Shown piece after piece: positions 1-7,587 of a DNA stretch of 64,000 nucleotides. The translations under genes and the position numbers were made by a program. The stretch's first letter is position 1. Every line of letters begins with the position of its first letter. Location of the stretch: the NCBI RefSeq assembly GCF_902706295.1, contig NZ_CACSJJ010000001.1:434001-498000 (forward strand), in the 5' to 3' direction. This DNA comes from Arthrobacter sp. 18067 (GTDB lineage: Bacteria > Actinomycetota > Actinomycetes > Actinomycetales > Micrococcaceae). The notes under the pieces are model-generated. The model ran no database searches and was not told the DNA's origin. It saw only the letters and a list, made by a program, of their open reading frames with translations.

Positions 1-2
1 AA

Positions 3-512
3 CGGTTTGAGTACCGGATCAGCCGAGACCTCGCCCCGTCCTTCACCCAGACAGTCCGGGCCGCGGGAGCAGACCCCCGCACCGTGAACTCCAAGCCCGC
101 GATACGGCAAGCGACCCCGGAGGAACGCGACATCCTGGGGCTTGACGCGGGTTCCAAAGTCACCGTCCTGGAGCGGGTTCGCTACATCGACGACATGCCC
201 GTCAGCACGGCCGTCTCTGTCCTGCCCTCCGCCGCCGTCCCCCGCCTGGCCGCCGTCCTTTCGGCCGATGGATCGTTGGACGGCATCCTCCGCCGGCACT
301 ACGGCTACTCTCCGCACCGCCAATGGAGCCAAAGCCGCCTCTCATCTCCCACCAGCGATATTGCCGAAACCTTGGGACTCAGGGGAAGGCCGCCACAGAT
401 CCTGCTGCGCGGCCTGATCTCCTGCTCGGAGTCCGGGAGAAAGCTGGAGTACGTGGAGAGCTACCTCAGGCCTGACGTCTTTGACGTCGTGACGGAGCTC
501 GGCCAATGCTGA
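3..512 (+). CDS. GntR-family regulator, UTRA (ligand-binding) domain, 5' partial (PhnF-like)
   Basis: The reading frame is open from the window edge (codons in frame from base 3), so this is the C-terminal part of a longer protein. The visible residues have the pattern of a UTRA effector domain: a proline and arginine-rich entry, a VLERVRYID strand, a central helix/strand block and a final LEYVESYLRPDVF strand, typical of HutC/PhnF regulators. The DNA-binding winged helix lies outside the window. The stop codon overlaps the start of phnM (506), which makes a repressor of phosphonate use the best guess. The GTG at 84 is probably internal. Confidence 0.75.
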   Translation, partial: RFEYRISRDLAPSFTQTVRAAGADPRTVNSKPAIRQATPEERDILGLDAGSKVTVLERVRYIDDMPVSTAVSVLPSAAVPRLAAVLSADGSLDGILRRHYGYSPHRQWSQSRLSSPTSDIAETLGLRGRPPQILLRGLISCSESGRKLEYVESYLRPDVFDVVTELGQC

Positions 513-1729
513 ACAGCTACACCTTGGGCCATGTCCGGGCCGTCACACCCGAGGGCATCCTCGAGGACCAGTTGATCAGCGTATCCGGCGGCGTCATCGA
601 AGACATCGGCCCGCACCGTAACGGAACACGGGCCGACGTCGATGGTCGCGGACAGCTCTGCCTGCCAGGGCTAGTCGACGTCCACAGCGACGCCCTGGCG
701 AGGGAATACCGGCCCCGGCCCGGCGCCGTCGTTCCCGTTCCGCTGGCACTCCACGCCGCCGAAAGCAACCTGCTCGCGGCCGGGGTCACCACCGCCTTCC
801 ACGCCATGTCCTTCCAGCTGAAGTCAGCGGTGGGCATCCCCATCAAGTCCCCACGGGCACCTGAAATACAGCACGCGCTAAAGGCCTACCCCGATCCGAG
901 GATCGACCATCGGGTGCTGCACCGGCTGGATGTACGGTGCCCCGGCGGCCTTGAACTCTTTCGGGGGCAAATCGCCGGCCACACCGGAACCCCGCTGGTG
1001 TCCTACGAGGACCACACTCCCGGACAAGGCCAGTACAAGGACCGCTCGGTCATGGAACGGTGGCTCCAGGAAGCCCAGCAGATGACGCCAGCCGGGGCCA
1101 GGCATCACGTTGACCTGCTGGTGGCCGAGAGGGATGGGCAGTTTCCGCTCAGGGAGCAAACCCTGACGTGGCTCAGCAGCCTGGCCGCAGACGGGTCCAT
1201 CACGCTCATGGGGCATGACCCCACCTCTCCGGACGAAATCGATGATCTGATCGCCCGGCACGCCACCATCGCCGAGTTCCCTACCACTCTTGAGGCAGCC
1301 CATCATGCGGCCGCGCGAGGCGTCGCCAACGTAGCCGGGGCACCCAACATCCTGCTGGGCGGCTCCCATTCAGGCAATGTTTCTGCCGCAGAGTTGGCAC
1401 AGCACGGCGTCCTGCACATTCTGGCCTCCGACTACCTGCCGTCGAGCCTGCTTCCGGCAGCCTTCGAACTGGCAAGGCTAGGCCACGCCACACTGCCTGC
1501 AGCGATCGGCATGATCACTGCCGCACCTGCAGCGGCCGCGGGTCTGCAGGATCGCGGACAACTGGCACCAGGCCGCAGGGCCGATCTGCTGCTTTGTTCC
1601 GATGCGCACCAACGCCCGCGCATTTCGCGCACGTTCACCGCACCACAGGCAAGAGCAGGCGCCTCAAGCGTTCAAGCCAAGCGACTGTCGCCGGCTGGCG
1701 GGACCACCACTGGACAATCAGTCGTCTGA
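506..1729 (+). CDS. phnM: Alpha-D-ribose 1-methylphosphonate 5-triphosphate diphosphatase
   Basis: A 407-residue amidohydrolase-superfamily protein. PhnM removes pyrophosphate from the triphosphate intermediate of the carbon-phosphorus lyase pathway. Seen in the sequence: an N-terminal beta-sandwich strand set, the metal-binding strand CLPGLVDVHSDALAREY (the PhnM version of the HxH motif), LLAAGVTTAFHAM, a late LMGHDPTS segment, and the SDYLPSSLLPAAFELA C-terminal signature of PhnM. The ATG overlaps the end of the PhnF-like gene by 7 bases, so the two are translationally coupled. No other phn gene follows in this window, so any C-P lyase core would have to be upstream or elsewhere. Confidence 0.85.
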   Translation: MLNSYTLGHVRAVTPEGILEDQLISVSGGVIEDIGPHRNGTRADVDGRGQLCLPGLVDVHSDALAREYRPRPGAVVPVPLALHAAESNLLAAGVTTAFHAMSFQLKSAVGIPIKSPRAPEIQHALKAYPDPRIDHRVLHRLDVRCPGGLELFRGQIAGHTGTPLVSYEDHTPGQGQYKDRSVMERWLQEAQQMTPAGARHHVDLLVAERDGQFPLREQTLTWLSSLAADGSITLMGHDPTSPDEIDDLIARHATIAEFPTTLEAAHHAAARGVANVAGAPNILLGGSHSGNVSAAELAQHGVLHILASDYLPSSLLPAAFELARLGHATLPAAIGMITAAPAAAAGLQDRGQLAPGRRADLLLCSDAHQRPRISRTFTAPQARAGASSVQAKRLSPAGGTTTGQSVV

Positions 1730-1900
1730 GGGCCTCCCGAGCACGCTGGCCGCGGACATCGTTGCGGATGAGATTCCGGCCTTTGATGCCGTAGAAGCGT
1801 CCGCGTTCGTCGGCGGCAATGCGGGGCATGCCGGACCGTTCCCCGGTCCGCGAGCAGGTACGGTTACAGCCGCCATCGGGCGGGTGGTTAGGCTGGGTGG

Positions 1901-2593
1901 ATGGCGACAGTTATTCTCGTGCGGCACGGCCGCACCACAGCCAATGCCACTGGAGTGCTGGCCGGGCGGGCCGTCGGCGTCAGCCTCGACCAGATGGGCC
2001 GCGAACAAGCGGCCCTGACGGCAGACCGGCTCGCAGCGGTGCCAGTAATCGGGGTGGTGTCGAGCCCTCTTGAACGCTGCCAGCAGACCGCCCAACTCAT
2101 CCTCGCTCGCCAGGCCGGCACGCCGTACGCGCCGGTCGACAGCGATCTCACCGAGTGCGATTACGGCCAGTGGCAGGGCCGGGCGCTCAGTGATCTCGCG
2201 AGCGAAGATTTGTGGTCCGTGGTGCAGTCGCAACCGTCCGCCGTCGTTTTTCCCGGCGGTGAATCCATGGCCGCCATGCAGGCCAGGGCGGTGGCAGCGA
2301 TTCGACGCCACGATGCCGACTTTGAAGCCGAGTACGGACCAGGGGCTGTGTGGGTGGCCGTGAGCCACGGTGACATCATCAAGTCAATCCTCGCCGACGC
2401 ACTCGGCATGCACCTTGACCTGTTCCAGCGTATTAGCGTGGGCCCCGCCTCCGTATCGATCGTGAACTACGGCGCCAGCCGGCCGAGCGTCTACGCGACC
2501 AACACCGAAGCGGGTGATCTGTCGTGGCTGTCGAACGGCATCCGTTCCGGTGATGCGCCGGTGGGCGGCGGTGCAGGGCAGAAGACGGCATGA
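1901..2593 (+). CDS. Histidine phosphatase superfamily protein (MSMEG_4193-type phosphomutase)
   Basis: 230 residues. The phosphate-accepting motif LVRHGRTTAN sits at residues 5-14, with SPLERCQQTA and a late VSHGDIIKS histidine completing the active site of the phosphoglycerate-mutase-like superfamily. The substrate is not known; the actinobacterial subfamily is named after MSMEG_4193. It is followed 24 bases later by a DUF3090 protein and then an SCO1664-family protein. These three families usually travel together in actinobacteria next to mshC. A weak GGGTGG precedes the ATG. Confidence 0.85.
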   Translation: MATVILVRHGRTTANATGVLAGRAVGVSLDQMGREQAALTADRLAAVPVIGVVSSPLERCQQTAQLILARQAGTPYAPVDSDLTECDYGQWQGRALSDLASEDLWSVVQSQPSAVVFPGGESMAAMQARAVAAIRRHDADFEAEYGPGAVWVAVSHGDIIKSILADALGMHLDLFQRISVGPASVSIVNYGASRPSVYATNTEAGDLSWLSNGIRSGDAPVGGGAGQKTA

Positions 2594-2605
2594 ACCTCGT
2601 GTGCC

Positions 2606-2611
2606 TAAAAT
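2606..2611 (+). promoter_or_regulatory. -10 element for a leaderless transcript
   Basis: TAAAAT ends 6 bases before the ATG of the DUF3090 gene at 2618, exactly where a start codon would coincide with the transcription start. No Shine-Dalgarno sequence precedes that ATG. A leaderless mRNA is therefore inferred; the -35 region is not convincing. Confidence 0.45.
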
Positions 2612-2617
2612 ATTGAC

Positions 2618-3172
2618 ATGCCTACACGCGTTCACGAGTTTGCCTGGCCTGATCGGGTTGTCATCGGCACCATTGGCCTTCCAGGAGCGCGCACGTTCTA
2701 CCTCCAGGTGCGCGCAGGGACGAAGATCGTGAGTATTGCCCTCGAGAAGCAGCAGTCGGCTCTGCTCGCGGAGAAGATCGACGAAATTCTCGACCAGCTC
2801 ATCACCATCGAGGGCAACCCCTTCAGCGTTCCCACGGGTACTCCCATTGAGCTCGTCGACAATGAGCCACTCGAGGCTCCCCAGGAGCAATTTCGCACCG
2901 GCGCCATGAGCCTGGATTGGGATCCAACCACGGCCCAGGTCGTCATGGAGGCCTACCCCATCACCGATGCCGATACTGATGACGACGACGAACCGCTTGA
3001 TGCGAGCGGCGCCGACGAGCTCGAAATGATGCTGGTGCGCATGCCGGTCGGCACCGCCCGCGCGTTCGCCAAACGCACCCGCGAGATTGTGGGCGCAGGG
3101 CGTCCAACATGCCCGCTGTGCGGTTACCCCGTGGACGCGGACGGACACGACTGCACCTTCCCTGAGGCCTGA
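2618..3172 (+). CDS. DUF3090 family protein
   Basis: 184 residues. The start MPTRVHEFAWPDRVVIGTIGLPGARTFYLQ and the segment VSIALEKQQSALLAEKIDEILD are characteristic of the actinobacterial DUF3090 family. The acidic middle ends in a four-cysteine/histidine zinc-knuckle-like tail (CPLCGYPVDADGHDC). The biochemical function is unknown. Co-occurrence with the phosphatase before it and the kinase-like SCO1664 protein after it suggests one pathway. Its stop and the next ATG share one base (3172). Confidence 0.85.
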   Translation: MPTRVHEFAWPDRVVIGTIGLPGARTFYLQVRAGTKIVSIALEKQQSALLAEKIDEILDQLITIEGNPFSVPTGTPIELVDNEPLEAPQEQFRTGAMSLDWDPTTAQVVMEAYPITDADTDDDDEPLDASGADELEMMLVRMPVGTARAFAKRTREIVGAGRPTCPLCGYPVDADGHDCTFPEA

Positions 3173-3939
3173 TGCCGGCGCTGGACCTGGTGACCGCCGA
3201 GCTAACGCTCACCGGCCGCATCACGACGGCCTCAAACGCTACATTCCTGGGCAGCATCGGCGACATTCCAGTCGTCTACAAACCAATAGCCGGCGAAAGT
3301 CCGCTGTGGGATTTTCCCGACGGAAACCTCGCCCACCGGGAGATGGCTGCCTATCTGGTTTCGCAGTTCCTCGGCTGGGACATCGTGCCGCAAACTTGGC
3401 TGCGCGATGGCCCCCTGGGCGAAGGAATGGTGCAGCTCTGGCAGGAGCAAGACCCCGCCCAAAGCGCCGTGAACCTGGTCGCAACGGACAAGGCACCGGA
3501 GACAGGCTGGAAACACGTTCTGGAGGGACGGGATGAGAACGGACGGTTGGTCACGCTCGTTCACGAAGACTCCCCGGCGCTCAGACGCATGGCGGTCTTC
3601 GACATGGTGATCAACAACGCCGACCGAAAAGGCGACCACATTCTTGCCATGGCGGACGGACACCGGCACGGCGTGGACCACGGGCTCACTTTTCACAGTG
3701 ACCACAAGCTGCGCACGGTGCTATGGGGATGGCTGGGCGACGCTTTGACCGCCGAAGAGCGCGACGGTATCGACCGAGTCAGCGAAGGACTTAACGGCGG
3801 GCTGGGCCGAACTCTGGCGGACTTGCTCAGCGCAGAAGAAATCGAATCGCTCGCCGCACGCTGCGCCCGGCTGCGCTTGGCAGATCGATTTCCGGCCCCG
3901 AGCGGTGGGATGCCGGCGGTGCCCTGGCCGCTGTTCTAG
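3172..3939 (+). CDS. SCO1664 family protein (PI3/4-kinase-like fold)
   Basis: 255 residues. N-terminal segment ELTLTGRITTASNATFL, a lysine in a PVVYKPIAGE strand, an acidic DFPDGNLAHREMAAY helix, then VFDMVINNADRKGDHIL and HGVDHGLTFH. The last two look like the catalytic loop and metal-binding motif of HipA / phosphatidylinositol-kinase-like enzymes, so a small-molecule kinase is a reasonable inference, but the substrate is not known. The stop codon overlaps the stop codon of the convergent ABC ATPase. The mycothiol gene mshC, which commonly follows this trio, is absent here. Confidence 0.8.
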   Translation: MPALDLVTAELTLTGRITTASNATFLGSIGDIPVVYKPIAGESPLWDFPDGNLAHREMAAYLVSQFLGWDIVPQTWLRDGPLGEGMVQLWQEQDPAQSAVNLVATDKAPETGWKHVLEGRDENGRLVTLVHEDSPALRRMAVFDMVINNADRKGDHILAMADGHRHGVDHGLTFHSDHKLRTVLWGWLGDALTAEERDGIDRVSEGLNGGLGRTLADLLSAEEIESLAARCARLRLADRFPAPSGGMPAVPWPLF

Positions 3940-4754
3940 GGAACTGCAGCCACACGCCGCTCGCCAATGTCGAACCCAGGTCCACCCGGAACCGAGTCAA
4001 TCAGTCGGCGCGTGTAGGGGTGTTGCGGGTTCCCGTACACCGCATCAACATCGCCTTGCTCGACGACTTCGCCGTGGAACAGGACCAGGATTTCATCGCT
4101 GACATGGTGCACGACGTCCAGGTCGTGGGAGATGAAGGCCATGGTCAGGTCCAGTTCCTTCCGGAGCCGGCCTATGAGGTTCAGGATTTCCGCCTGTACT
4201 GAGAGATCCAGGGCCGAGGTGATCTCATCCGCGATGATCAGTTTCGGCTGCACGGCCAAAGCCCGCGCAATGGCTATGCGCTGCCGCTGCCCACCGGAAA
4301 ACTCGTGCGGATAGCGCTCGGCCACCTCCGGATCCAGCCTGATGGTAGAGAGCCAATGGGTGATCTTCTCGCTGTGCTCCTTCGGGTTGGCCCGCAACGG
4401 ATCGATGGCCTCCGCCAGGGTCTGCCCGATGGTCCGCCGCGGGTTAAGTGATGAATAGGGGTCCTGCGGAACCATCTGGACCGCCCGGCGCATGGTGCGT
4501 CGCTCGGCACCGGACATCTTGGTCACGTCACGTCCCGAGAAAGAGATCAGTCCGCCGTTGGGCTTCACCAACCCCACAATGGCTTTGGCCATAGTGGACT
4601 TGCCCGAGCCCGATTCGCCCACGATCCCCAGCGTCTTGCCTGCGTGGATGCTGGCGTTAACTCCCTTGAGGACCGTGGCGGCCGAGCGACCGGAACCGAA
4701 GGTGACTTTGACATCCTTCAGCTCCAAAACCGGCTGGCTTTGGGATGCGTTCAT
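3936..4754 (-). CDS. Peptide/nickel-type ABC transporter ATP-binding protein (DppF/OppF type)
   Basis: 272 residues from the ATG at 4754. A longer reading back to 5003 is open but adds arginine-rich non-family residues, and 4754 gives an ATGA overlap with the upstream gene. Walker A is GESGSGKST, the signature is FSGGQRQRIAIARAL, Walker B is LIIADEITSALD, and the C-terminal region has the oligopeptide-binding extension ending in HPYTRRLIDSVPG. It is the last gene of a four-gene importer operon (binding protein, permease, permease-ATPase fusion, ATPase). Confidence 0.92.
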   Translation of the reverse strand: MNASQSQPVLELKDVKVTFGSGRSAATVLKGVNASIHAGKTLGIVGESGSGKSTMAKAIVGLVKPNGGLISFSGRDVTKMSGAERRTMRRAVQMVPQDPYSSLNPRRTIGQTLAEAIDPLRANPKEHSEKITHWLSTIRLDPEVAERYPHEFSGGQRQRIAIARALAVQPKLIIADEITSALDLSVQAEILNLIGRLRKELDLTMAFISHDLDVVHHVSDEILVLFHGEVVEQGDVDAVYGNPQHPYTRRLIDSVPGGPGFDIGERRVAAVP

Positions 4755-6535
4755 TTGGTGGTCTCCTTGGTACCCGGGCTGGTGGTGACGTCCCCACCAC
4801 CGGCGGGTTCGTCGTCGTAAATTTCGTCCAAGGCGAAGTCCTTGGCAGATACAGTGACGAGCTCCGCTTTTCGCTCGGCGATGGACGGCGTCGCGGCAAG
4901 GAGTGCCTTGGTGTAGGGATGTTTCACCTTGCCGGCAGCGAGTTCTTCTCCCGTGAGCCTCTCCAGGATCTTGCCGCCGTTCATCACGATGACTTTGTCG
5001 CACAGGGCCTGGACAACACCGATGTCGTGCGAAATGAAGAGCATGGCTGTGCCCATTTCGCGGTTGATGGTGCGGAACTGACGGAGGACGTCGGCCTGGA
5101 CGGTGACATCGAGCGCCGTAGTGGGTTCGTCGGCAATGATCAGCCGCGGGTCCGTGACCAACGTGGAGGCGATCATGGCGCGTTGCAGCATGCCGCCGGA
5201 CAGTTCGTGCGGGTGTTGCTTCATCCTCTTTTCCGGCTGGGTGATTCTGATGTCTGCCAGGGCTTTGACCATGCGGCCAAATGCGGTGTTGCGGGACTGG
5301 CCCAGATGTACCCGGCTCACCTCGGTCAGCTGGGAACCAATGCGCAGGGCAGGGTTGAAGCTGGTTCCGGGGTCCTGATAAACGAGTCCAATGGACGTGG
5401 CCAATTCACGTGGCTTGTTCTTCTTCAGGAGGTTGAGCCCGCCAAGGCGCATGGTCTTGGCGCTGACACCCAGCTCCTCCGGCAGGAGCCCTGCGATGGA
5501 CATGGCGGTGAGGGACTTTCCGGAACCGGACTCCCCCACCAGGCCCACCACTTCACCGGCGTGGATGCTCAGGGACACGCCCTTGACCAACGGAACGCCC
5601 GACGGCGTGGTGACGGTGAGGTTGTCCACCTCCACCAGCGCTTCGGTATCGGCACGCAGTGACGCCGGCACCTCTGATGCCTTGCGTAAACTGCCAAACT
5701 TCCGGCCGCCGCGGGGGTCGGTGGCGGCGGCTAGGCCGTCACCGATCAGCATGGCGCTCAGGCCGGTGATGGTGATCATGATCGAAGGCATCACGGCTTG
5801 GAGCGGCTGGGAGTAGATATTGACGAGTCCTTCATTCAGGAGTCGGCCGAAGTCATACTCAGGGTTCTGCACGCCGAGGCCGATGAAGGACAGGCTGGAC
5901 AGGTCGATCAAGGTGGTGGCGAAAACCGTGGCAGTCAGCACCAGGAGCGGTTCGGCCATGTTGGGCAGCAGGTGCCTGGTGATGATGTGGGGCCCGGACA
6001 CACCGAGCAGCCGTGCCGTGGAGACGTAGTTTCGCTGGGAAATCGAAGCAGCCATATTGGCAGTGAGCCGGGCAAACGCCGGGATGCTGGCGATGGAAAT
6101 GGCCAGCACGGCAGACCACGTGCCTTGGCCCAAAATTGCGGCGATCAGCAGGGAGAAGATGAGGCTCGGGTAGGCGACGGCTGCTTCGATGACGCGCAAG
6201 ACTGCAGCGCGGACGCGGCGGGGTGCTAGCCACACGGCGGTACCAATGGCGATGCCGGCGACGACGGCAATCGCCGTAGTCGCTGCGGTCATCAGCAGCG
6301 TCAGACGCGTGGCTACCAAGGACCGCGCCAGGACGTCGCGGCCGAAGTCATCGGTACCCAGCCAGTGCTCAGCACTTGGGCCCTGTGAGGCCTGGGGCGT
6401 GAGCTTTTCCGCGGCGTCTGAGAGGAACATCGGCGCGAGGATGGCGGTGAGGACCATGATGGACATCATCACGATGCCGACAATGAGGCCGGTGGTCCAG
6501 CGGAACCTGCGGCGGGGACGGGCTGTCTCAGCCAT
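4751..6535 (-). CDS. Peptide-type ABC transporter permease fused to ATPase (DppC-DppD)
   Basis: 594 residues. Residues about 1-270 are a DppC-type inner-membrane permease (N-terminal TGLIVGIVMMSIMVL helix, EAA-loop region TARLLGVSGPHIITRHLLPN). Residues about 300-590 are a full ATPase domain (Walker A GESGSGKS, signature ELSGGMLQRAMIA, Walker B LIIADEPTTALD, and an HPYTKALL tail). Start 6535 is chosen for the CGGAGGA ribosome site 8-12 bases upstream; an in-frame ATG at 6586 would lie deep in the upstream gene. Permease-ATPase fusions are known in actinobacterial peptide importers. Confidence 0.92.
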   Translation of the reverse strand: MAETARPRRRFRWTTGLIVGIVMMSIMVLTAILAPMFLSDAAEKLTPQASQGPSAEHWLGTDDFGRDVLARSLVATRLTLLMTAATTAIAVVAGIAIGTAVWLAPRRVRAAVLRVIEAAVAYPSLIFSLLIAAILGQGTWSAVLAISIASIPAFARLTANMAASISQRNYVSTARLLGVSGPHIITRHLLPNMAEPLLVLTATVFATTLIDLSSLSFIGLGVQNPEYDFGRLLNEGLVNIYSQPLQAVMPSIMITITGLSAMLIGDGLAAATDPRGGRKFGSLRKASEVPASLRADTEALVEVDNLTVTTPSGVPLVKGVSLSIHAGEVVGLVGESGSGKSLTAMSIAGLLPEELGVSAKTMRLGGLNLLKKNKPRELATSIGLVYQDPGTSFNPALRIGSQLTEVSRVHLGQSRNTAFGRMVKALADIRITQPEKRMKQHPHELSGGMLQRAMIASTLVTDPRLIIADEPTTALDVTVQADVLRQFRTINREMGTAMLFISHDIGVVQALCDKVIVMNGGKILERLTGEELAAGKVKHPYTKALLAATPSIAERKAELVTVSAKDFALDEIYDDEPAGGGDVTTSPGTKETTK

Positions 6536-7574
6536 TGGACTTTCCTCCGAGCGTACGGGGGTCGATGAGGCCGAGAATGACGTCAACCAGTAGGTTCAGC
6601 ACGATGGCCAGGAAGCCAAGAACCAGGATGATGCCCTGGATCACGGGGTAGTCCTTGTTGACGATCGCGGTGACGATTTCCCGGCCGAGTCCTGGCCAGT
6701 TGAAGACGTTTTCCACGATGATGGCCCCGCCGAGCATGCCTGCCAGAATGAGTCCGGCCAGCGTGAGTGCCGTGGTGAGCAGGTTGGGCAGGGCGTGCCG
6801 GGCGTAGAGGCGCAGTGACGGCAGCCGCCACCCGCGGGCCGTCCTCAGGTAGTCCTGTTCCAGCACCGTTGACGTCTCGCGGCGAACCACGCGGGCAATG
6901 GAGCAGATAGGAGCTATCGAGAGACCAACCACGGGCAGGATCAGGGCACTCAGCGAAGCGGCACCGGCTGCCGGGAGGACTTTGAGAATGATGGCGAAGA
7001 CCACCACCAGCATGGTGGAAACAACATACTGCGGAACCGCTTGGAAGAAGCCGGTCAGCATTCCGAAGGACACGTCGAGCCACTTCTTGCGGCCACCCCG
7101 GGTGAGGATGCCTACCAGCATGCCGGCAGGGACGGAAACCAGGAGGACCAGAATGATGCCAAGAACCGCAAGCTCAGCGGTGAACGGGAGTTTGGTGGCA
7201 ATGATTTGCGAAACGGAGGTGCTGTAGGCGAAGGACTCCCCCAGGTCTCCGGTGAAGAGTCCGCCCACGTAGTTGATGAACTGCATATAGAGCGGATCAT
7301 TCAGGCCAAGGCTGGTGCGGATGGCCTCAATTTGCTCGGTAGTGGCATCAGCGCCTGCCACAGCCACCGCGGGATCGCCGGGTATGAGCGGAACCATGAA
7401 GAAGGTCACGACGACGAGCAGGGCGACGGAGAGGAGGACACCACCGGCGCGGCGAAGGGCGTAGTCGGCCCAGGGGGAAAGGCTCAGTGCCCCGCCCCGG
7501 GGGCCTTTGGCGGCCCCCGGGGTTTGGCTCTCAAGGATCTGTACTTCCTTGGAGAGCATGGTTGGTTCAGTCAT
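6528..7574 (-). CDS. Peptide-type ABC transporter permease (DppB type)
   Basis: 348 residues from the ATG at 7574 (MTEPTMLS). The open frame runs further upstream into the binding-protein gene but without family sequence. It has an N-terminal helix ALRRAGGVLLSVALLVVVTFF, the PLIPGDPAVAVAGADAT extracellular segment typical of DppB, and the EAA loop DYLRTARGWRLPSLRLYARHALPN. Its end overlaps the start of the fusion gene by 8 bases, so translation is coupled. Confidence 0.92.
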   Translation of the reverse strand: MTEPTMLSKEVQILESQTPGAAKGPRGGALSLSPWADYALRRAGGVLLSVALLVVVTFFMVPLIPGDPAVAVAGADATTEQIEAIRTSLGLNDPLYMQFINYVGGLFTGDLGESFAYSTSVSQIIATKLPFTAELAVLGIILVLLVSVPAGMLVGILTRGGRKKWLDVSFGMLTGFFQAVPQYVVSTMLVVVFAIILKVLPAAGAASLSALILPVVGLSIAPICSIARVVRRETSTVLEQDYLRTARGWRLPSLRLYARHALPNLLTTALTLAGLILAGMLGGAIIVENVFNWPGLGREIVTAIVNKDYPVIQGIILVLGFLAIVLNLLVDVILGLIDPRTLGGKSNG

Positions 7575-7587
7575 CGTGAAGCCTCTG

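Noticed and set aside
1635..1829. A 64-codon minus-strand frame after phnM (contains RFYGIKGRNLIRNDVRGQRA)
   Set aside because: The middle looks protein-like, but it overlaps the end of phnM, has no ribosome site and no recognisable family.
4745..5662. A 305-codon plus-strand open frame over the permease-ATPase fusion
   Set aside because: Antisense shadow of a gene with complete ATPase motifs.
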